DNA of 64,000 nt from Oegoconia quadripuncta (taxonomy: Eukaryota; Arthropoda; Insecta; Lepidoptera; Autostichidae), in assembly GCA_949316235.1 (NCBI GenBank), contig OX438743.1, positions 16,303,771-16,367,770 on the forward strand, written 5' to 3'. Both the position numbers and the translations under genes were made by a program. Every line of letters begins with the position of its first letter. Position 1 is the first letter of the stretch. Positions 1-12,431 of this stretch are shown here, in pieces. The notes beneath the pieces were generated by a model. That model did no database searches. It had not been told where the DNA came from and worked only from the letters and a program-made list of their open reading frames with translations.

Positions 1-780
1 TCAATAAAAACACATATCCTACTAATAAATAACAAAAAAAATCACTCTTCTTCAACAGCCAATCAGTTTCTGCAAGTAGGCACTACATGCTCAAGACACT
101 AATATTTCTTGCAAATTTGGCAAGCGTAGCTAACTTGGTTTTTCTGTTTTTTCATCATCCACACTCATAGTATCAATCATTTCTTGAAAAACCAGCCGAC
201 CCGAAGACATCATCAATGTTCAAAATTTCTGAAAGTCTTTTTATTTTTATGAAATATCGATGAAATCATACAAAATGGTCACTGTTCAAAAGATAATATT
301 ATCACACCATAAAAATTAAATTAAAAGTAGCATATAATTAGTTAAATCAAAAATTCAATGATGACCATTTCACTTACATAGTCGGTGACGCCGGTCTCAT
401 GCACCGGGTTGGTGACAAAACTCTGGAAGAAGCTCCCGCATCGCTGTCGGGGAATCGACTAACGGTGGGAGACGTGCAATTAGGCAGCTATTCGAAATCA
501 CAACACATACGACGTCGAAGTTATTCGACTTTATTGAACCACCCGGGCTCACAGACATATACGATACGACACCAGTGGCGGGTTAAGAGCATTAATAAAA
601 AAAAAAAAAAAAAAAAAATTTATACGCATACGGCATTCCATACAAACTTTCATATCCAATTTTTTTGAAATGCATGAACCAATTCTAATTAAACTTTATA
701 AGTAGGATATATAGCTCTTAAAAGTTAGTAGAGAATATTTACGACAAATAGTAAAATTACTAAATTAGAGCGATTTTAAC
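1..780. other. Unassigned intergenic DNA
   Basis: I see no gene or recognisable repeat body here, only AT-rich sequence. A run of 22 A residues lies at about 597-618 and could be the worn tail of a + strand retroposon whose body I cannot identify. An 89-codon frame runs over this run of A and codes a lysine stretch; it is not credible as a gene. Confidence 0.5.
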
Positions 781-1019
781 GCGGAAGGGCTAAAAGAACC
801 CGGAGGGTTCGATTCCCAGGCAGACCATGTACCAATGAGTTAAATTTAATGCATTTATTCGACTGCTCCTAAACGGTGAAGGAAAACGTCGTGAGGAAAC
901 CTGCATGCCTGAAAAATAAACATTCAAAGGCATGTGAAGTACCCAACCCGCATTGGGCCAGCATATACGAGGGCTATATCCCTGCAGAGGGATGTTTACG
1001 GGCTGATGATGATGATGAT
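781..1019 (+). mobile_element. tRNA-derived SINE, family A (5'-damaged)
   Basis: The copy keeps a box B-like motif (GGTTCGATTCC) near 807. It then has the body block with AACGGTGAAGGAAAACGTCG, a CCTGCATGCCTGA motif, a CATTGGGCCAGC motif and an imperfect GGCTATATCCCTGCAG, and it ends in a GAT microsatellite at about 1003-1019. The same blocks recur in this order at 30984, 32212 and 41571. The box A half of the tRNA-like head is degraded. This order matches a common lepidopteran SINE type ending in (GAT)n. Confidence 0.8.
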
Positions 1020-1836
1020 AGATTTCTAAAAGCCAAATTGTATTATTGGCACAGCCAAATTTAAAGTGTTTTTAGTATATAATTATTGTACTTATAAAAT
1101 AAAATAAAAAAATAATTGATAATATTTGACGGTTTTTTAAGTAATGTGCAACATAGCCTTCGGACGGTTCAAAAGTCACACACGGAAATGTTTCCGATCG
1201 TGATTCGTTGAAAGTTAAAAGATCGCACCCCTATTCAACCGTAAGCCAGAAATAAATCTCATAGCATTTTACGAGTATGTGACGCAATAGAGGAGGTGTA
1301 AGTCAAGATTCGTTCTGTTGAATATCCATCATAAGGTGCATTTGTAAATAGAAAATGCAATAAACTACGTAATATTTACGGTCCTCATATAACTCTCAAT
1401 CACATTCACAGTTCGCAGAAATTCTATATAAACTTGAGATTAATACGCCAAAGACATGCTACTGATATAGCTACTAGAAGCCTTTGTGTCTCAGATTGCG
1501 TTATTTAGGGAGCCATTGACATGTAAATTCCTTTAGGCTATTAAATTTGCATTCTAATTAAAACAAGAAAGACGCCACGGTTTTAGTTCTACTCCTTTTA
1601 CCTGCTTTTAGGGTTCAGTAGGAAATATTTACAAGTGCAATCTGGGTGTAGCATTTGCCTTGATAATGAAGCTAAGCAGGGACCGTTTGCGCTCATAGAT
1701 TTGTATGAACTCACACCGAGGTTGGTGACGTAAACTTCGGCCAATTAAAATAGGCCCATCATTATCCTGCATTGTGAGATTTAAAAAAAAATTAAGGTTT
1801 AGACTACAGTAGAATTTTTATAATAATAAGTAAAAT
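1020..1836. other. Unassigned intergenic DNA
   Basis: No coding potential, repeat family or RNA gene is recognisable. The sequence is AT-rich with stops in all frames. Confidence 0.45.
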
Positions 1837-2090
1837 ATAAATAAATATCTTTGCACATACACACAGCGCCTTCTAGTTCCACACTAAGCAATTAGGCTTG
1901 TATTATGGATACCAAATGCTTGATAAACTACACAAATACATTTTTTTTGTAAATAAATACAAATTGAAAAACATCCATAACTCAGGTACACATGTCTGTA
2001 TTCATCATACAAACATATGCCCCTAGCGGGATTTGAACCCAAGACCTTTTGGTATAGCAGTCAGAGTTTCTAACCACTACACCAAACAGA
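1837..2090 (-). mobile_element. tRNA-derived SINE, family C
   Basis: Read on the minus strand it begins with a tRNA-like head: TGGTGTAGTGGTTAG acts as box A and a degenerate copy of GGGTTCGAATCCC as box B. The body contains the blocks TTATGGATGTTTTTCA and TGGTATCCATAA and an ACTAGA(T)GGCGCTGTG-like motif. It ends in ATTTATTTA. Other copies lie at 13286, 29670, 35229, 39746, 45122 and 62650. It is a retroposon, not a tRNA gene: box B carries an extra substitution here and the body continues well past a tRNA. Confidence 0.8.
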
Positions 2091-2328
2091 TCATAAACAC
2101 TTTTATTTTAACCAAAACATCCAAACGCACGCAACAAGCAACGTCTAATCCTGACCACCAGTCGCGTTTTCATTTCAGTGTTCTTATGCCTCGGACGTCA
2201 CCTGAATTCAAAACAGTCGTTGACCAAGTCAGTGGCATGCGGGCGGATTGAAGACACCGATTGTTAGGTCGCCACAAGTCTAACACAAATGGCACCTATC
2301 TAGCACAGATTCAAAAAAATTAAAAACA

Positions 2329-2520
2329 AAAATGTTTTATTTTGTAAGTTATAAGAATAACATTTGAAATCGTCATGACATACAGTAATCGCTCATTCAC
2401 TTGGCAGTCTCCCCAGAGAAGAATGAGCAAGAAACTACGGGGTTGCTCTTTTTTAATAATTTAATACAAATATAATTTGAAATCATTGTAAAATTTATGA
2501 TTCGACAAAGAAAAATAAGA
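2329..2520 (-). mobile_element. LINE 3'-end fragment, family F
   Basis: The minus-strand sequence reads a conserved 3' tail: ACCCCGTAGTTTCTTGCTCA, then a GGGGAGACTGCC block, ATGAGCGATTACTG and TATGTCATGACGATTTCAAA, and finally TTACAAAATAAAACA. The same tail is at 6541 (plus strand) and 27720-27913. A copy elsewhere ends in TTTTGAT repeats, as expected for a non-LTR retrotransposon 3' end. No protein-coding part survives. Confidence 0.65.
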
Positions 2521-3794
2521 ATAAAATATACTGGATATTGCCGAGCGGTTCAAGTCCACGCATTCTTATCATCCAGATAGTCAGAAATTTTATAATAGGC
2601 TTTGGATTATGACCAGTTTCCTTTCCAGAGAGCGAAAGTTGTACCCCTGCATATAAGGGTGTAGAAGACTCCAAATACGATTCGTTTCTTTTGCAAACAC
2701 GACACGGAACCTTGTATTTAAAGCAAGAAGCGCGACGATTACGAGCAGATGTTTTTAGATGTTTAACTTAAACTTTAGGTGTCATAAAATCTACCCAGTG
2801 CAGAGTCGGTAGTTTTAAAACCACAACTCGTTTAGCTATTAAAGCTCGTTGGCTTTACGACATGACAATTTTAGTTTATACACAAATAGAACCTTCCGTG
2901 CGCAGAGATAAAATAAAACAATACTTATACAGAATTCATTTGCAGACTTGTAGAAATCAGGTTGTAATAAACCTGTAATAAATAATAGTTTTATAATTAA
3001 TTTTTTGTAATGTTCGTTTGGCCACAGATTTATGATAATAGTTATATGAGGTGTCTATGAGCTTGGAATTTCTAGAGCTGTCTAAGAAAAAATTATACTG
3101 CTGCATATAAATATTGCCTATCACCCAACAATTTGCCTGAACAACGTGCCCTGACGCGCTGTCTAATATCTAACTGCCAATTACAGGGTGCGATATTTTG
3201 TTTGTACTTTTTTTACATCAAGTAATGGAATACGATATCATCTAGCATATTACACCACAGGCTTTCGCCAGCTGTGATATGCGTGCGTCCGAGGAAGGAA
3301 TTTAGCATTCTATTTCGATGGAATTCTACATGCCTAGGAAGAAATGGTCACCAATCTGCACACAGCAGCAGCAAATTATATCAAAATTCAATACTTGGTT
3401 CAGGTTTCTGAAGTGGCTGAAAGGGTTCCTCGAAATGCATTGTCAAGACAGCTGATTTATACTAATGTGAACAGAAATATTGTGAACAGTTCTGAGGATT
3501 ACTCTGAGAGTAAGTTATTTTGTAGTTGTATTTTGTCTTATTTAATAGCAAATTTTATCACTCTTCCTACCCTGTGATTTTGTTTAGCTGGTTCGTATAG
3601 TAGGTTCAATAGCCGGCAATCTGTTACCGGTGCCTTCGGCTTCTTCTTACGCAATTTCAAATTATAGAAACTGGTAATAAAAGAATAGTATAATCAGGTT
3701 TAGGAACTTGAAAATAAAAATTTTCTGTGCAGTGTACAAGCTATAGTTATGAAAAAGAAAATGATACATTCGGTTTAGAAACTTTAAGAAATAT

Positions 3795-3798
<4 letters not shown>
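2521..3798. other. Unassigned intergenic DNA
   Basis: No gene or repeat is recognised. A 77-codon frame at 3344-3577 has no recognisable motif, no matching splice or neighbour evidence, and is within chance length for this window. Confidence 0.4.

Positions 3799-3860
<62 letters not shown>
3799..3860. repeat. (TA)n microsatellite, about 31 units
   Basis: A nearly pure TA dinucleotide run of about 62 bases. It translates as an isoleucine-tyrosine string on the minus strand, which explains the 98-codon frame there; that frame is an artefact. Confidence 0.97.
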
Positions 3861-3861
<1 letters not shown>

Positions 3862-3966
3862 CAATGTTAGATACTGAGAGGATTTGTAATAGGTCCTTGA
3901 AAAACCAAACATCTTTTGCTGAACCACTTTTAAAAATTCCCAAAAAATATTTTACCATGCATATAC

Positions 3967-4374
3967 CTACAGGGTGAATTTGAATTCGTGTAATTTCTGT
4001 TTACTGGTGACTCCACTCCTGATTACGAACAACTTTCCCCAGGAAACCATAGACGAATTCGATCAAAAAATTTTGGATTACCCATACAAAGTAACGATTC
4101 TGAAATCAACTTTAGTTTGGAAGTACAAAAATTTTCGGCTGAATTAGACTATTAGTTCCTAGTGGAAAGTTGTTCTTAATCAGGAGTGGAATCACCAGCC
4201 GAAAATTGTTGGACTTCCATGCTAAAGTTGGTTTCAGAATGGTTTACTGTACGGTAATCGATTTTTTTTTTATCGAATTGGACTATTGTTCCTTAGGGAA
4301 AGTTGTTCGTAAGCAAGAGTGGCGTCACCAGTTAAAGGGAATTACCTATATCAATGCAAATTCACCATGTGTAG
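3967..4374. mobile_element. Long-inverted-repeat (foldback) element, non-autonomous
   Basis: The left end starts CTACAGGGTGAATTTG and the right end finishes CAAATTCACCATGTGTAG, which are inverted copies. The inverted match continues inward for well over 100 bases. Shared blocks include GGTGACTCCACTCCTGATTA (left) against CAAGAGTGGCGTCACC (right), and AACAACTTTCCCC against GGGAAAGTTGTTCG. The right half also repeats the GGAAAGTTGTTC block directly (about 4161 and 4296), so the arm is partly tandemly duplicated. A related single-arm copy lies at 45525-45682. No transposase is present. Confidence 0.7.
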
Positions 4375-6540
4375 CAAATCCCAACAAATATTATAAATGC
4401 GAAAGTTGGTGTGTTGGGTTCATTCATACAAAATGAATATTGTGTTTGTTACCTCCTAAACAGCAGGACGAGTTGGTTACAATTTGTTTGCTAGACAAAT
4501 TAGCACCTGGATTAATTGACATATAGATTACTTCTTATTCTGGAAAAGTGACTGGTTCTATAAGATAGGTCTTATTAGTGGGATTGCTGAATGTCGCATT
4601 TGGTAGTAGAACGAATTCCACGCAGACGAAGTCAACATTTTTTTTCATAAATTTCTAAAAATCATGTTTGCTTTTTGATTAACTGCCCTTTGTGGGCCCA
4701 CACGGTTTCATTGCTTGTATATGTAGTTTCATAGTAAAAAAAATATATAAATAAATTTCGATATAAAAAAAAAGTGGCGTTACCGATTTCAAGTTTATCA
4801 AAATATGCAAACATTTTCAGTAGTGAAGTACAGATATCTTAGATAAAGCAAACACAGAGATGGGACAACATTACGAATTGGGGATCACATTACGGCCGTA
4901 CAGGTTAATGGGCACTGTACATAAGGCTGTGCATGTTTTTGCACAACAACGTTTAAACAGAGAATCGGCTAGTGCAAATAATTTTATTCTCTCTGCCCAT
5001 AGCAGCGACAGCGACCCTACGCGTGATAATGCATTATTTATACGACCTAAGACGACCAAAATGAATGCAGATAGTAACGAAAAGGAAGGTGGGGATCCTT
5101 TTGTCTCAACGACAAAACGTGCCTCGTGAATAAATAACACAAATAAAAATCCTATAAATATTGAACAACCGTATATTTCACACTTACCAAGGGGCAAGTA
5201 ACTGAGATATATTATGACATGGCCTTATGTCGATGCCGAGGTTTTGGGTGGCGTTTTTACGTATCTTTGTTTGTAAACGAATCTGAACAATGCAGAAGTT
5301 TTTTATCGTGCGTTTTATTTTTCTTCAAGACGCATCCGCGGTGCCACAAAAAACCTTCGGGGAGGCACAACGAATAAAGCTGGGATGACATGACGTAATT
5401 TTTTGCCGAGGGCCAAGAGTCGCGAAAGCGAGATTTTTTATCAGACTCCGATATGGACATGAAATATCAACGAGTTTTTTTTCAGATTCCCATAAAACTG
5501 AACTTGATTATTGAAATCACTTGTCAATTAACGGTAATTTATAATCATCTTCTAAAGATCACACACATCATTAAGTCAACAGGTCAAATATATTTACAAA
5601 AAATACAAGGCATGTATCTCCATGAAAAGTATATTTTGATAAAATTAATACTTAATATTTTTACAGAATTATGTCTTTTGCGATAGACATTATTCCAAGA
5701 ATTAAAGTCACTGTAAAGCAGTGATCAGTTTCTGATTAGTATTTCATCTAACGTAGGTATTGCAAAATGGACAATGGAAGAGGATGGAGATATTTTTTGT
5801 ATCTAAATAACGAATGCAAAATAAAAACTGTTCACCGAAATTGCCTAGAAAACAATCCGACTGTAATACCGGATTGCAACGTCAAAACTGCGAATGATGC
5901 CAAGTTGGCAGTATAACTTTTGCGATAGCGTACTTTGTGGTCAAAAACTTTCGCGGTAAAGTACGTTGCGATTACATATTACATATTACCTATTACCTTC
6001 GCTGTTCGCATATTCGTAGTTTAGAATTTCACGATCCCGACCCGCATTACAGTTTCTCCTGAGAATCGTAAAATGGACTCTAGGTATCAAAATACATTAT
6101 ACTTACCCTCAACTGTAGGATGTGGTATGAAGCGCTTACTTTGACTTAGCACATTTGCTTAACTATGATTATCAGGTGTCTCAACTAAAACAACATTAGT
6201 CTGAAACCGCTTCAAGTCAAAGCTAACAATTTTTTATTGATAATATTATCCTCCTTTTTATTGATAAAATTACGTAATTCGAATGCTAGAATTTTCGTCA
6301 ATAGATGCATTGTAATGGAGGAGCGAGACTCCCTGACACAAGTATTCTAATACTACCAAGTCTCAAACATATTTCATTTTATATGTAATATTGTGAATTG
6401 AATCATTTTGAATTTTTTGAATTGTGAAGATTCATCAAATTCTACTTACTTTAGTAGAGTTAAACTAAATCAAACTTATTCACATTTGAAGGTTCAATAT
6501 ATCAGAAAAACTTTAAACTGGACTAAAAGTTGAAATATAA
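4375..6540. other. Unassigned intergenic DNA
   Basis: No recognisable gene. Around 4860-5200 both strands are open: an 89-codon + frame with a reasonable start context, and an overlapping 108-codon minus frame. Neither has a motif, signal or splice pattern I recognise, so I do not call a gene. The stretch 5220-5455 is less AT-rich than its surroundings but otherwise anonymous. Confidence 0.4.
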
Positions 6541-6648
6541 TACCGGGGAGACTGCCATGTGAATGAGCGATAACTGTATGTCATGACGATTTCAAATGTT
6601 ATTCTTATAACTTACGAAATAAAAACATTTTTGATTTTGATTTTGATA
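6541..6648 (+). mobile_element. LINE 3'-end fragment, family F, with TTTTGAT tail
   Basis: Contains GGGGAGACTGCCATGTGAAT, GAGCGATAACTG, TATGTCATGACGATTTCAAA and CTTACGAAATAAAAAC, then the short tail repeat TTTTGATTTTGATTTTGAT. This is the forward orientation of the fragment at 2329-2520 and shows the true 3' terminus of the family. The fragment is strongly 5'-truncated. Confidence 0.7.
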
Positions 6649-9215
6649 CCAACATAAATTTTAGTTTTTTCCACTCTTGTTGTGCCACAGAAACTTGGTA
6701 AGCATATGAATAACGGATAGATTGCTAACTGCCGCTTCGATTGCGCCAGAATATTAAATGTATGATCAGGATTGTATTGGTTATATACCGAATAATAAAA
6801 TATTCGCTTAATAGCTATTGAAGAAAGAAAAAATCTTCGGCTACAGATATATTATTTTATAGCATCTGTCAAAATATTTAAAATTAACAAGGAAGAAGAA
6901 TACAAGTACGTTTTACATATATCTGACCATAAGATAGTTAGGTACACGTTCAATGTGTGAGCTTTCATCTTTATGTGTGCTATTGTTACTTAAATTAAGA
7001 CGTTTATTTGTATTTGTTTTCAGTTAATATTATCCTACATAAACCCAACAACGAATAGACAACATATAACTTTAGCATGCGTAATTATGTTTATCTTAAA
7101 TTAAAGCCAAGCAAGCTTATTTCCCTAAAATAACGACAACACACAAATTAGTTTGCGGAAATAACTACTACAAAATACTCGTAAGCACGTTTGCAAAACA
7201 GTATGTAATTAAGCATCATATGCCTGTTCGCGCTGATATTAGCATGTATTCAACTATTTGTATCGAATTTGAAACATTATGTGTTAGAGAACAAAGAACG
7301 GGATTGATTTTCGTAGCGTTAGGGGTGTATGGTTGTTGGAAAGTTTGTGCATTCAACGTACATAAAAGAATTTGTTCAAACAACTTTCATATCATTTGTC
7401 GCTATGTATAGGTAGTTAATTTTGTTTTGAGTAATTTATAACTGTTCTTATCCAAGTTACGTAACCAATAAACCTATTTGATTTCTATAGGTAACTCTTT
7501 CTAATTACAAAAATCATCATTAGTATGACTCCTGCATTTTACTAGCATGACTTCATACTCAAAATTATGTCTCCTCCTTCCTTATATAAATATCCAGACA
7601 CGGTAAATTTTATAAGTTTATGTAAAATTTTGTTCTGCTAAATTCCATTTCATGAATTCACTATAATCCAAGCTCTGGTATATTAATTATGGTTTGTTTA
7701 TTAATACTCTTCCGAGATATTCTCTTATATATTAATGTTTTCCCTATTAAAACACGAGTGTGCTTAACTAGACTAACCCAGATAGCCCTGAAACTTTTTA
7801 TCATCACATATTTATAATATTTTAGTATGTTGTTACTTATAGCTCTACAGTTTCGGGAAAAATCATAATAAAATTCGAAGTCACCTAGGAAAGCCGGAAA
7901 AGGGATAGTGTTATAATACCTGGTAGGAGGATGTAAAACCATACCAAGTACTGAGGGCTAAGGAAATGGTTGAAAGAAGAAAAAGAAAATAGAATGCAAT
8001 ATGTTTATTTATTCTGGCAATAATATACCGAAACCGGAAACGATTTGGGATGTAAATAAAAGGCACACGTTCTACAAATGAAATTAGTTTTCTTTTTACA
8101 TAATTTACAAGTTAATTGAATTTCCTTATATTGAACAATATGGTCCGATTGGACCATATGGCAGATTTGCCAAATCGAGAATTTTTCCTATGAATGCAAT
8201 ACTTGGAGTGGCATAATTTCCAGGCTTATCATATTTTTTATAGGTCTCTAATAAAGCCCTTGCAACAACTCTCTGAAAATTAATATGATCGTATTCCCCT
8301 CCGTGATGATATAGTTGTCTAGGACTGTGTGTGATCATATCTAAACTATGACAAATGTGTGGAAAATACCACTTTTTGCCACGAAACTCTTTTTTGTTGG
8401 TAAAGATCTATATTTTGGTCTGATTTATCCACATTTCCCATATTCTTTTGGTATGCATAAATATTTGTGTAGTGCACAAACAAATCAACGATCTCGTTGT
8501 TCATCAAAGTTTCGTAATGTGACTGTAAATATTTAGGGGTTTGATCATTTTGTCACTGAGGATATTCCATAAAGATTAACTTTATGGTGGTATATTAATA
8601 CCTAGCGGAATATTAACTTTAGGTATATTAACTTTATGGGATATTCTCTCGGATTATGTCGTTTTTGCCATGTACATTAATGATTTTTCGGCACTGTTGT
8701 TGTACTTGCCACAGGAGAATCGGTGATGTTGGTTTCTTGCGTGACTGACTCGCTGCATCTCCTTTTAGCTTAACATGATAATGGCATCTCAACTTCTGCT
8801 CTCAGTTGCTAACCTAAAAAAAGCAGACAGATAGTTTACTTTAGTCAATAATGAGAATTTAGCAAGGTAATAATCAAAATACATTTGCACCTGGAAGATT
8901 GTGCAAATTCACGATGTTTCCGTCACTCGAATCCTCGTCTATTATGTCTACATTTGCATTATCCGGGAACAGAACAGTGATATACTTAGCAAGGGTGTAT
9001 CAGCATCCGCTTTCTCCAATTCTTCTAATATTTCAGAAAGCTGAAACGCTTTCTTCGGCCATACCCTAAAAATTTTATACAGCAATACATTACACGTTAA
9101 AATTACTAACAGATGTTAACACCTGTGATGTTTCAACAGCAAAAAAAAAATACTATATAGGTAAGTAACTAACAGTCCTAAATAATATGTACCAAAAGAT
9201 GGAAATATATACAAA
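6649..9215. other. Unassigned intergenic DNA
   Basis: No gene is recognised. A small inverted arrangement lies at about 8556-8660: GATATTCCATAAAG and its near complement CTTTATGGGATATTC, with TTAACTTTA repeats between. It may be a worn hairpin or MITE relic. The short open frames in this interval lack any recognisable feature. Confidence 0.4.
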
Positions 9216-9448
9216 TACTAGCTTTCCGCCCGCGGCTTCTCCCGCGTGGAATAACGTTATCGCGGAGATTTGTTTAATCCGCGGGAACTACTCTGTTATC
9301 GGGATAAAAACTATTCCATGTTTTAATCCAGGGTATATTCTACCTATATACCAAATTTCATCCAAATCCGTTCATCTGTTTCGCCGTGATTGAGCAACAA
9401 ATAAACAAACAAACATCCAAACTTTCGCCTTTATAATATTAGTTAGAT
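9216..9448 (+). mobile_element. LINE 3'-end fragment, family H
   Basis: Starts CTAGCTTTCCGCCCGCGGCT, followed by CGCGGGAACTA, a TATATACCAAATTTCATC block and GTTTCGCCGTGATTGAG. It ends AAACAAACATCC ... TTATAATATTAGTTAGAT. The same order of blocks occurs at 38187-38425, and partial or diverged versions at 29872 (minus), 38945 and 62190. It is a very common lepidopteran non-LTR retrotransposon tail. The 68-codon frame within it is incidental. Confidence 0.75.
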
Positions 9449-11799
9449 ATATTTCAGATAGCTTATCGTTTCCAGACATATTAAGCGAAATAACTCTGCT
9501 GCTATAAAATACAATTTGTGCTTCAAAATAACTGTGCTCGTTTAGTACCACTACTCCAACCTTGATAAACACTGAATAAGATAATCATAGAAATACTATG
9601 AATATACTTTTAAAAACCTTAATTTGAGTATTACTCGAGTTTTTATTGTTATACGTATTTATATCAATTCATATAAAGAATTCACTCAATTTACGGAGCA
9701 ATGTCAATGTGACTTACAATTCTAGCTAGAGACCAAACATAGTCATAAGCAGACCGAACCCTTGCAACTATAAATCCAGAAGTTACTAATTCCCGATTCC
9801 GATATCATAGTTCCAACCGACCCATGTTTTCCAAAGTTACTACATAATCTGCACCCAATTGACCATTATCTCGCGTGCCAGTTCAGTTACAATTGGAGTT
9901 TTTGATCCTGTTATACCCTGGTTAGCTTATACCAGGGGTTACTCAAGTTGTTATTTAAAGCCGTAGTTAGTTACCTTTGTTATGTGAATCGATAGCAGTT
10001 AAATTTATATATATTATTATCTGCTATGTTGGTATATTTTACCACAGAATTAGTGTTAGTTGAAGGTATTCATAGATATTTGTATTGAAGGCACGTGCTG
10101 CTTCAATCTTACAGTCGCTTTCAAAGAGATGAGATTGTGGTCAAACGCGAAATTGTGTTTTGTCGAAATATACGGTAGAGGAATTAGAAATGGCAACAAA
10201 TTCAATATAATAAAATGTGAATATTACATAAATATTAAAAAAAAAAAAATAACTTTATTTTCACACCACATCTGTTCAACAAACAAGAAATCCAAAAATA
10301 AAAAGAAAAGATCACAAAATTATTAGATGTGGTGGACTGGAGCCTGAGCTAGACTATAAAAGTCTGTATTTCAGGACGAATATTCACATAGTTCTATTAA
10401 CTGTGTACCGAAGGCACATATTATAGCGTAATTTGAGAAAATGGTATTTAAAACAAGATTCAAACATCTGTTTACGAAATATAAAGCCAAGTCATGACAT
10501 TATGTCTCCGATTTATGCTGTTTTATATTGCTTATCATATATATTTTTTTAGCTAAGGAACGAAAGTCAGCGCAGGGATAGAATCCTATTATTTTTGTAT
10601 GTGTTTCTGTAATATGCAAATAAACGCTTTATTTATCTATCTAGCTACAACCAATATCTACAAAGCTCTAATAGTTGGTAATAATTATTTATAATCGATA
10701 ACCACTCCACTACCAAGATCGAAAGCTAAGGACTCCATTAAATATATATAATCGGAACTAGCAAAAGCTTGATCCGCTGTATAAATTCCATAACGTTCAC
10801 TATGTTATTTCCGAACTAAATCATTCACGTTTCGCGATGACTGCGAAAAGGAAAACATAATTTTAACTCACGTCGTGGCAGCCCCTCTATCAATACTTCA
10901 TCGCAGAGGGTATTTCACCTCGCCGCTTTGGTCGTTCATCACAATTCATTTTGCCTCGCACGATTCCAAATTCGAATTGAATCGGGCATTGAATAGAGCT
11001 GAAATAATTCCGTCAGGTGGGTTTGGCCGTCTTGGACAGGGTTAAATGATTGCTGAACGTTATTTACGAGTTTTTGCACTTCGTTTTTCTGTCTCTTTAA
11101 CTATTCGAAAGCATATACCTACTCCTAAAGTATAGATTCAATTAATTCTTTAGTTTTTGACAACTCTTGGTATTTTGTCAGTAACAGATTCGATTTGATC
11201 GACGCTAAAGCTACAGAGACGTTTATTGCAAAATTTAAGACTACATGAATGACAAATATCTATAATCTCAGCTTCCAAAATAGTAAAAATTGTGTTGTAT
11301 TTTGTATTAAAATGAAAAGAACAGATAAGACGAACCTGTGGGTTTCGTGCTCTGCTACTTTACCCCAGAGGTGTTTTTCTTTTCAAAGTGGTAATTTGGT
11401 TATAGGACTTACATGGTATACTCGACGTAGAGGTTACACCTGCGTAGTCAACCTTTAAGAGCTTTGTCCGGAGGGTAGGCAATTTGAAAACATACACGTT
11501 GTATAATATTAGTTCGTGGAAAATTGTACAATAATTGAACGTCGAGAGTTCACTTATGTGATTGTAGCTATTCTTGTCATTGAGTAGTTGGAATTTCAAA
11601 AAGCTCTTCAGAACTCTCCTCAGTGTATTTGTAACTGGTAGAAGATACACAGCTAGCTAATATCAATGCTAAAACTAAGAAATTGATTAGATGACGCGAT
11701 TTATCCGCGAATCTCTTATTAGTTCAAGAAAAAGTCCTACCTCTTCCATGTTTATACATACTGGAAACTGCTAAATTCGTCCGAAAGCATATAAGCCTG
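9449..11799. other. Unassigned intergenic DNA
   Basis: No gene is recognised. At about 10128-10156 the motif GAGATTGTGGTCAAACGCGA matches the 3' end motif of LINE family E seen at 40671 and 48177, so a small relic of that family may lie here. The interval 10870-11050 is less AT-rich and could hold a conserved non-coding element, but nothing specific can be named. Confidence 0.4.
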
Positions 11800-12270
11800 T
11801 ATGATCATGTTCAAAGCGCCCGCAGGGGAAATAGACTTGTCCCTCCAGAACCTAAACTCGAACCTATTTAGAAATAGTCCATACTACCGGTCAATACAAA
11901 TATATAATAAACTACCCAATACCATTATAAACGAAATATACAAGTTTTTGTAAAAAATTAAAATCTCTCCTCTTACAGAAATTCTATTATACTGTCGAAG
12001 AATACATGTCAGATAAAATAAAACTACTTTGATCTCATTATTATTATAAGCGTTGATCTCATAACTATAAGTAAAGTACAATAATAATAATTATAATTTA
12101 TAAATAGTTATCGTATAAGAATAGATAAAAAGAGTAAAATACCTAATATAGAAATAAGATAAACGCCTTTAATTAGTTTTAGGTTAACTAAATTTGCTAC
12201 ACCCTATAAGACAGGGTGCATGTACTAGTTTTAAGAACTTTGCATGTAAGCATGAACGAATAAATAAATG
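11800..12270 (+). pseudogene. Dead CR1/Jockey-like LINE: ORF2 C-terminus and 3' UTR
   Basis: From 11800 the frame reads YDHVQSARRGNRLVPPEP, then (after a stop) IYNKLPNTIINE. After a further stop and a one-base frame change it reads FYYTVEEYMSDK. These are, in order, the usual C-terminal peptides of CR1/Jockey-type reverse-transcriptase ORFs (an R-G-N-L-P block, YNKLP, and YYSxEEYL near the end). In-frame stops at about 11869 and 11951 plus the frameshift show it is dead. The AT-rich part to 12270 ends AATAAATAAATGA and looks like the element's 3' UTR. Confidence 0.6.
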
Positions 12271-12286
12271 ACTTAGTGAGACACTA

Positions 12287-12431
12287 GGACCCGTATGAAT
12301 AAACCGATCTCAAGATTGAGATGACCTTAAGTTGACGCTTGAAAACTGTTGCATATTAAAACAGTATCTAAAAAATAGTATTGAGACTGAGACGCGATCT
12401 CAATCTCCAGGTCGATTTATTAATACAGCCC
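12287..12431. mobile_element. Candidate TA-flanked MITE, ~145 bp
   Basis: The left end GGACCCGTATGAATAAACCG and the right end (complement GGGCTGTATTAATAAATCGA) are imperfect inverted repeats. The match continues through AGATTGAGAT on both sides, about 40 bases in all. Both ends are bordered by TA (12285-12286 and 12432-12433), the duplication expected of Tc1/mariner-type elements. There is no coding capacity. Confidence 0.6.

Noticed and set aside
3662..3958. 98-codon minus-strand frame with an isoleucine-tyrosine run
   Set aside because: Produced by the TA microsatellite.
4860..5197. Overlapping 89-codon (+) and 108-codon (-) frames
   Set aside because: Neither has a recognisable motif, and both-strand openness points to local stop scarcity rather than a gene.
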